A stretch of 64,000 nucleotides of DNA from Candidatus Caldarchaeum subterraneum. GTDB taxonomy: Archaea; Thermoproteota; Nitrososphaeria_A; Caldarchaeales; Caldarchaeaceae. Where the stretch lies: contig BA000048.1 of assembly GCA_000270325.1 (NCBI GenBank), positions 211,041-275,040 on the forward strand, read 5' to 3'. The position numbers and the translations under genes are program-made. The first letter of the stretch is position 1; each line of letters begins with the position of its first letter. Below the pieces are notes generated by a model. The model searched no databases. It was not told the origin of the DNA and saw nothing but the letters and a program-made list of their open reading frames with translations. Below are positions 59,422 to 64,000 of this stretch, in pieces.

Positions 59422-60925
59422 GTTTTATCATGGTTTTGGCTTCGGTGTCTATGAGCATTACTGCTGCTGTGTAGGCTGCTGCTCCTGTGAGTAGTATGGC
59501 GATTATTCGTGTTAGCTGGATGATGGCCGTGTTGCTAGGTGGGATAATGAGGAGGATGGGTGCTATGGCGGCTGTCATAAGGAGGGCGGCGGCGATGTAT
59601 TTTACTAGAGGTTTTGCGGGAAGTTTGAAGTGTATTCTGGGGCGTGAGAAGAGGTAGCCCACTGTTGTCAGTGATGTGGTGAACCCGAGGTGTGCATAGG
59701 CCCAGAGCTGTGCGGTCTCTACATGAGACATGGCCGCAGATTTTGCATACATCGTTGCGAGCGAAAAGGCAGCGATGTACAAGCTTGAGAGAACAAGGTT
59801 GACCAGGTTGTATCGGAAAATTCCCGACCTAAGATAATCGGCTAGAGAGACATCACTTCTCTTATCCACCTCATCCAAGCCGCCGACAACGCTGGAGAAG
59901 AAGTAGCTAAGCCCGTTTATGAAGTAGCTAATCGATAAGACAACGAGTATGGAGGAGGCCTCTGCATATGCTGGCCTGAGAAGTTGTAGAATGTCTCTGC
60001 CCAGGGCTAGAGCGCCGAATAGTAGCGGGACGCCGAGAAGCATGGCGAACCGGAAAACCTTTTCGATGTCTCTTGAGCCGCCTCCACTGAGCAGTACGGG
60101 GTAGAGACCTAGTACCAGGTTGTTGTACATGCCGACTACAAGGGCGACGGTCAAAGCGGCTTGCCAGTAGGCGAGAGGTATAGCGGAGCCGTAAAGAACG
60201 CCGCCGAGAAAAACATCCAACCCATAGACGAATCCGCCCACTACGTTCAGCAGAGGCACAGCGAACCCCTTCAACCACCTAATCAAGTCTCTCGGCTCGA
60301 ATCGGCCGAGAACGTTACGCTGCAGATAAACGAGGAGAAGGGCTTGGATAAGCTGAGCTAATGCGAGGGAGATGAATACACCCGCTAATCCTAGGCCGAG
60401 AAAATACACCGCGACGACCGCGAATATGACTTTAGCCACTTCGAAGACCGCGAAGCCGTAAGCCGATGCGATGGGTTTATGGCCGTAGGACACACCCTCT
60501 GCCGTGTTTAGGAGATGTAGGATGGGGAGCTGCATCAAGCCCAGCATGACAACCCATGGTTCTCGGCCTATGGCCTCGGCTGAAAAAGCCACAGCCCCGA
60601 GATAAGCCATGGAGAGAATCAGCGACATGAAGGCTGAGCCGGCTAACGCGGTTTTGAGAGGCTTGCCGCCGCGGCCCGCATCCCTCGCGGCCCAGAAGCT
60701 GATGAAAGAGGCTGTCACGGCGAAGTATGAAACCAGCCTGCCGACGTAGGTCCATGCACCGAAATCCTCCTCCGAAAGCCTACGCGCAACAATCACGGAG
60801 AAGACGAGTCCCGAGGCCAGGCTCCCCATCCTAACCAAGAATGATACAAACCCTGTGAGCCTAAGCCGCGGCCTCCCCGACAACGGAAAACGCTTAATTA
60901 TCCAAGGTATTAACGATGAAAACAT
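59393..60925 (-). CDS. Polysaccharide/lipid-linked oligosaccharide flippase (MOP, Wzx-like)
   Basis: A 510-residue membrane protein with about 14 helices, matching Wzx/PST flippases in layout. It opens SFLVRMGSLASGLVFSVIVARRLSEEDFGAWTYVGRLV, which is the family's N-terminal signature, and has AVFEVAKVIFAVVAVYFLGLGLAG in the middle. It would move lipid-linked glycans across the membrane. Transcribed against the glycosyltransferase genes on either side and together with the methyltransferase. A possible S-layer or capsule glycan is its cargo. Confidence 0.86.
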   Translation of the reverse strand: MFSSLIPWIIKRFPLSGRPRLRLTGFVSFLVRMGSLASGLVFSVIVARRLSEEDFGAWTYVGRLVSYFAVTASFISFWAARDAGRGGKPLKTALAGSAFMSLILSMAYLGAVAFSAEAIGREPWVVMLGLMQLPILHLLNTAEGVSYGHKPIASAYGFAVFEVAKVIFAVVAVYFLGLGLAGVFISLALAQLIQALLLVYLQRNVLGRFEPRDLIRWLKGFAVPLLNVVGGFVYGLDVFLGGVLYGSAIPLAYWQAALTVALVVGMYNNLVLGLYPVLLSGGGSRDIEKVFRFAMLLGVPLLFGALALGRDILQLLRPAYAEASSILVVLSISYFINGLSYFFSSVVGGLDEVDKRSDVSLADYLRSGIFRYNLVNLVLSSLYIAAFSLATMYAKSAAMSHVETAQLWAYAHLGFTTSLTTVGYLFSRPRIHFKLPAKPLVKYIAAALLMTAAIAPILLIIPPSNTAIIQLTRIIAILLTGAAAYTAAVMLIDTEAKTMIKLVLKRLFFL

Positions 60926-60954
60926 ATCTGGGCCGGGATGAAAGGTGGGGGGTG

Positions 60955-62031
60955 ATGGGGGTTAAGCTGGCTACGGCTGTGGCGGCTTATCCTTTCTACA
61001 ATTTTAGGTATCTCAGGCTTTTGGACTAGTTTGCGAAGGTTTTTGATGTATATTGTTTCGCGGGTTCAGCTCTCGGGAAAAAGGTTAAGCTGAACAACCT
61101 TAGGCTGGCATATGTTTATCCTTTTACGATTCCACGCAGGATAAGTTACTTTGTCGGTCCCTATGTGACCCAAGCTTTTATCAACCTTGCTGGGGCGGAT
61201 GTTGTCTGGCTGTTTGACACGGCCACGGCTCTGGCTCCCAATTTTTTACATTCTCCTGTTGTGCTGGATGTTGATGATCCAAAGGTTGTGTTGCCCGTCG
61301 ATGAGTTGGCTAAGCAGTCGAAGCTGTCTCTGGTGAACGAGATGAGGATGCTGATGGATAAGCGGGTTAGGAAAATTGTTGTTACAACAGAGATTATTAG
61401 ACGGAAGTTCGTCAAACTTGGAGTTGATGAAGAGAAGATTGAGGTGATTCCCAATGGTGTTGATTCAGAGCTGTTTAAACCCTCTCCTCTACCCGATGAG
61501 CCGGTTGTGTTATACTATGGCACGTTCCAGCCCCATCGAGCAAACCTCCTCATCAAAGTGGTGGAAAAAATCACGTCCATACGCAGTGATGTAAGATTTC
61601 TACTAATAGGTGATGTCCCGAAGCCGATGGTAGATACTTTAAGAAGGATGGCAGGTGAAAAGGTGGAGCTACCCGGGTTCATTCCACGTGACAAGCTTCC
61701 CCCATTTATTCAAAGGTCTAAAATATGCATTTTTACGCAAGACCGGTCATTGGGTGGACGACATCCAGCTAAGCTACTCGACTACATGGCTTCTGGAAGG
61801 CCCGTGGTCACAACCAATGTCGACGAATCCTTTCCCATACGAGAGTCTGGCGCAGGTTTGATAACTCCCGTGGACGCAGACAAAATGGCTGAAGCCGTTG
61901 TCAAACTACTTGACGACGACGCTCTAGCGAGGCAAATGGCTGCAAGAGGAGTCCAATACGCTAAAAGGTTTGACTGGCGCAACATGGTCAACAAATACAT
62001 AACCCTAATCAAACAGGTAGCCCAGACGTAA
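60955..62031 (+). pseudogene. GT4-family glycosyltransferase C, interrupted by an in-frame TAG
   Basis: From ATG 60955, behind a GGTGGGGGGTG ribosome-binding site, the frame encodes MGVKLATAVAAYPFYNFRYL, then LLD, a TAG at 61027-61029, and continues in the same frame as FAKVFDVYCFAGSALGKK to 62031. This is 358 codons in all, standard GT4 size. The C-terminal part is intact, with VVLYYGTFQPHRANLLIKVVEKI, PGFIPRDKLPPFIQRSKICIF, HPAKLLDYMASGRPVV and the final helix. GTG 61165 could start a shorter protein lacking the first 70 residues. A Tyr codon changed to TAG (LLDYF) is the simplest cause. Either a nonsense mutation or a sequencing error. Confidence 0.75.
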
Positions 62032-62264
62032 CCCGCTCAAAACTCCCACAACACAGAAATTATTCGGACAGATTTCCCTGACCCTAATCGACTTGTGCAA
62101 AATTTTCCCATCACCTAGTCTTTTGTGCACCTTCTCCAAAGTCTCGTGAGCCCGTGAACCCTTAAAAACCAAAGCAACATCGACCCTGCAGGCCCGCGGG
62201 CAATGTTCCAAAGCAGGACATCAGCATCCAACACACCGAGAGAATATTCCGAGGCTGCAGAGCG
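62032..62264. other. Intergenic stretch, no gene recognised
   Basis: About 230 bases between two glycosyltransferase genes. A minus-strand frame of 68 codons spans it (62005-62211) but starts in the opposite gene, has no family match and no promoter, so it is not called. No repeat or RNA seen. Confidence 0.35.
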
Positions 62265-63368
62265 ATGAGAGTGCTCTTCACCGCAAGCGGTGAAAAAGTC
62301 GGCGGCGCAACCCTCGCCATGCTCCACCTAATGCTCGGCCTCCCCAGCCAAGGCATCCAACCCATACTCCTCACACCAACCACATCCGCAATAGACCCAA
62401 GCCTAGCAAAGAAACTTGTAGAAAAAAGTGTCTTGATAATCGAGGCCCGCCGCAGGATGAAAGGTGTCCTCCACTGGCTCTGGCTCTTCCTAACAACCCT
62501 CAGGCTAGCTAGAAAACTTGGCGTAAAAATAATCCATACACATGGCCCAAAAGAAGCAGCCATAATGGGCCTAGCCGCGAAAATACTCCGCCTAAAACAT
62601 GTTTACACAGTTGAGGGCGACCCAGTAATAGAAACCTTCATCAACAAAAGCGGCCTCAAAGCAACAATAACTAACAAACTGCTCTTCAAAATAGGCCTTA
62701 GACTTGCCGATGAAGTGGTGGGATGCAGCCGATGGATGGCCACCCACATCGAGAAAACCTATGGAAGAAAAGCCACACCAATATGGAACCCCATCGACCA
62801 CGAAAAATTCTCCAACAGCACAGAACACCAACCGGACCAGAAAACCATCCTCACCGCAGCCAGGCTCGACAAAGTCAAAGACATAGAAACACTATTGCAC
62901 GCCATCGAAGACATAGAGCCCATGAACCGCCCAAAACTCCTCATCGCGGGAGACGGCCCCCTCAGAGAAACACTCACCGAAATAGTGAAAACAAAAAAAC
63001 TACAAGACAACGTCATTTTCCTCGGACATAGAACCGACGTTGAAAAACTGATGGCCAAGGCATCCATCTTCATACTCCCATCGATCTACGAACCCTTCGG
63101 CATGGCAGCAGCCGAAGCACTGGCCGCAGGCAAACCAGTCATAGCATCAAACATAGGCGGCCTCAGAGAAATAGTGGACCACGGCGTAAACGGCCTCCTC
63201 TTCACACCAAAAAACCACCACGAACTCGCACAACACATAACAAAACTCCTACAAGACAAAAAACTATGGACCACATTCTCACAAAACGCCAGAGAAAAAT
63301 CAGCCATCTACAAACCCGAGAACATAGCGAAACGATACCTAGAGGTTTACAGGCGATGCTTAGGTTAA
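62265..63368 (+). CDS. GT4-family glycosyltransferase D
   Basis: A 367-residue glycosyltransferase of GT-B fold. The N-terminal domain has FTASGEKVGGATLAMLHLM and KIIHTHGPKEAAIMG. The C-terminal domain has KTILTAARLDKVKDIETLLHAI, LLIAGDGPLRETL and the E-x7-E motif in PSIYEPFGMAAAEALAAGKPVIASNIGGLREIV. The coding strand is very A- and C-rich from here to the end of the window, unlike the genes at 53-61 kb. It precedes another nucleotide-sugar epimerase. Confidence 0.88.
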   Translation: MRVLFTASGEKVGGATLAMLHLMLGLPSQGIQPILLTPTTSAIDPSLAKKLVEKSVLIIEARRRMKGVLHWLWLFLTTLRLARKLGVKIIHTHGPKEAAIMGLAAKILRLKHVYTVEGDPVIETFINKSGLKATITNKLLFKIGLRLADEVVGCSRWMATHIEKTYGRKATPIWNPIDHEKFSNSTEHQPDQKTILTAARLDKVKDIETLLHAIEDIEPMNRPKLLIAGDGPLRETLTEIVKTKKLQDNVIFLGHRTDVEKLMAKASIFILPSIYEPFGMAAAEALAAGKPVIASNIGGLREIVDHGVNGLLFTPKNHHELAQHITKLLQDKKLWTTFSQNAREKSAIYKPENIAKRYLEVYRRCLG

Positions 63369-63393
63369 AAAATGGGTCAACAGCCTTCGAGGC

Positions 63394-64000
63394 ATGATAA
63401 TAGTCACGGGGGCACTGGGTTTTATAGGCAGCCACCTGACCGAAGCCCTCCTCGACAAAGGCGAACAAGTAGTGGGAGTCAGCCACCCGAAACCACCTGA
63501 AAACAACATCAACATATTAACCAGCCACAAAGCCGCATCAAACCTCCGCATAATATACAGCGACCTGAAAAACCTCGACGAAGTGAAGCAGATAATGAAA
63601 ACAAACGCCCCCACACATGTATACCATCTCGCGGCACTCGCCTCCCACAGACTGAGCATGTCCGAGCCATACAAGTACCTCGAAAACAACATACTCACTA
63701 CACTCAACATCCTCGAGGCAGCTCGCATCACCGAGCCTGGCCCACGTATAGTTTTCTCATCAAGCAGCAGCATCTACGGAAACAACACACCGCCGCTGAG
63801 AGAGGACATGAAGCCCGACCCAAGAGGCCCCTACGCTCTAAGCAAATGGATATGCGAAGAACTATGCAGCCAATACGTCAGAGACTATGGACTCAACGTC
63901 GTCACAGTAAGATATTTCAACGTCGTCGGCGAAAGATGCAGAGGAAACATAGTTTTCCGAGTCTTCGCAGAACATGCGTCTAAGAACATTGACCTAGAGG
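63394..64000 (+). CDS. NAD-dependent nucleotide-sugar epimerase (cut off by the window end)
   Basis: The first 202 residues of an extended SDR enzyme starting at ATG 63394. MIIVTGALGFIGSHLTEALLDKGEQVVGV has the GxxGxxG motif. HVYHLAALASHRLSMSEPYKYLENN, VFSSSSSIYGNNTPPLRED and catalytic Tyr-x3-Lys in GPYALSKWICEEL fit UDP-glucose/glucuronate 4-epimerases. VRYFNVVGERCRGN follows. The rest lies beyond base 64000. As UDP-glucuronate is made in this island, a UDP-glucuronate epimerase is plausible. Confidence 0.85.
   Translation, partial: MIIVTGALGFIGSHLTEALLDKGEQVVGVSHPKPPENNINILTSHKAASNLRIIYSDLKNLDEVKQIMKTNAPTHVYHLAALASHRLSMSEPYKYLENNILTTLNILEAARITEPGPRIVFSSSSSIYGNNTPPLREDMKPDPRGPYALSKWICEELCSQYVRDYGLNVVTVRYFNVVGERCRGNIVFRVFAEHASKNIDLE

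Noticed and set aside
61027-61029. Pyrrolysine at the in-frame TAG
   Set aside because: No pyl genes or PYLIS-like context are seen, glycosyltransferases are not known to use it, and other genes here end in TAG normally.
62005-62211. 68-codon minus-strand frame between glycosyltransferases
   Set aside because: Its end overlaps the preceding gene, there is no ribosome-binding site, TATA box or family match, and length is within chance.
1-64000. CRISPR arrays, insertion sequences, rRNA genes
   Set aside because: No regularly spaced repeats, transposase motifs or rRNA-like sequence were seen on reading both strands. Low-level repeats could have been missed without computation.

Overview
The window reads as a thermophilic or moderately thermophilic archaeal chromosome. 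It has a eukaryote-type ribosomal protein S26e, an archaeal-type prolyl-tRNA synthetase, V/A-type ATPase subunit D, many genes with a TATA-like box 25-30 bases before the start codon (leaderless transcripts), GTG and TTG starts, and frequent ATGA stop-start overlaps. S26e together with quinoproteins, blue copper protein and molybdenum hydroxylase suggests an aerobic member of the Thaumarchaeota/Aigarchaeota group (Caldiarchaeum-like). That placement is inference from gene content; no rRNA or tRNA gene is present to confirm it.

Layout. 1-2.9 kb: sugar-type (CUT1) ABC ATPase and two permeases. 2.9-19.5 kb: a surface quinoprotein region with three membrane-anchored PQQ-type beta-propeller dehydrogenase homologues, a kelch protein, three related small four-helix membrane proteins, a Thr-rich stalk protein, the solute-binding protein that probably serves the first transporter, an MFS transporter, a Nos-type ABC exporter pair and a type 1 copper protein. 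The three quinoproteins differ at the catalytic aspartates: only the first keeps the D-x-D pattern typical of lanthanide-dependent methanol dehydrogenases.

20-31 kb: a catabolic block with a methylmalonate-semialdehyde-type aldehyde dehydrogenase, an Amino_synth-family protein, a complete branched-chain-type ABC importer (livKGFHM), an F420/FMN LLM oxidoreductase, an enamidase-like amidohydrolase and a molybdenum hydroxylase large subunit. Enamidase plus molybdenum hydroxylase points to oxidative/reductive breakdown of an N-heterocycle such as nicotinate. 31-46 kb: SIMPL protein, EamA transporter, two ornithine cyclodeaminase/alanine dehydrogenase-family genes, secreted subtilase, phosphoribosyltransferase, MFS, then acyl-CoA dehydrogenase, phenylacetate-CoA ligase-type enzyme, FAH-family hydrolase, HMGL-type acyltransferase, E1-alpha dehydrogenase, a ParB-like (SerK-like) protein and phosphoglycerate dehydrogenase.

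46.5-53.3 kb: housekeeping genes (S26e, HtpX, ProS, AtpD) mixed with small accessory modules: a DUF4258/DUF2283 pair, a retropepsin-like protease and a HEPN/MNT toxin-antitoxin pair. 53.3-64 kb: a surface polysaccharide or glycosylation island with UDP-glucose pyrophosphorylase, UDP-glucose dehydrogenase, four GT4-type glycosyltransferases, two epimerases, a methyltransferase and a flippase. Two of the glycosyltransferases are broken as sequenced, one by a frameshift and one by an in-frame TAG. No CRISPR array, insertion sequence, rRNA or tRNA was seen.
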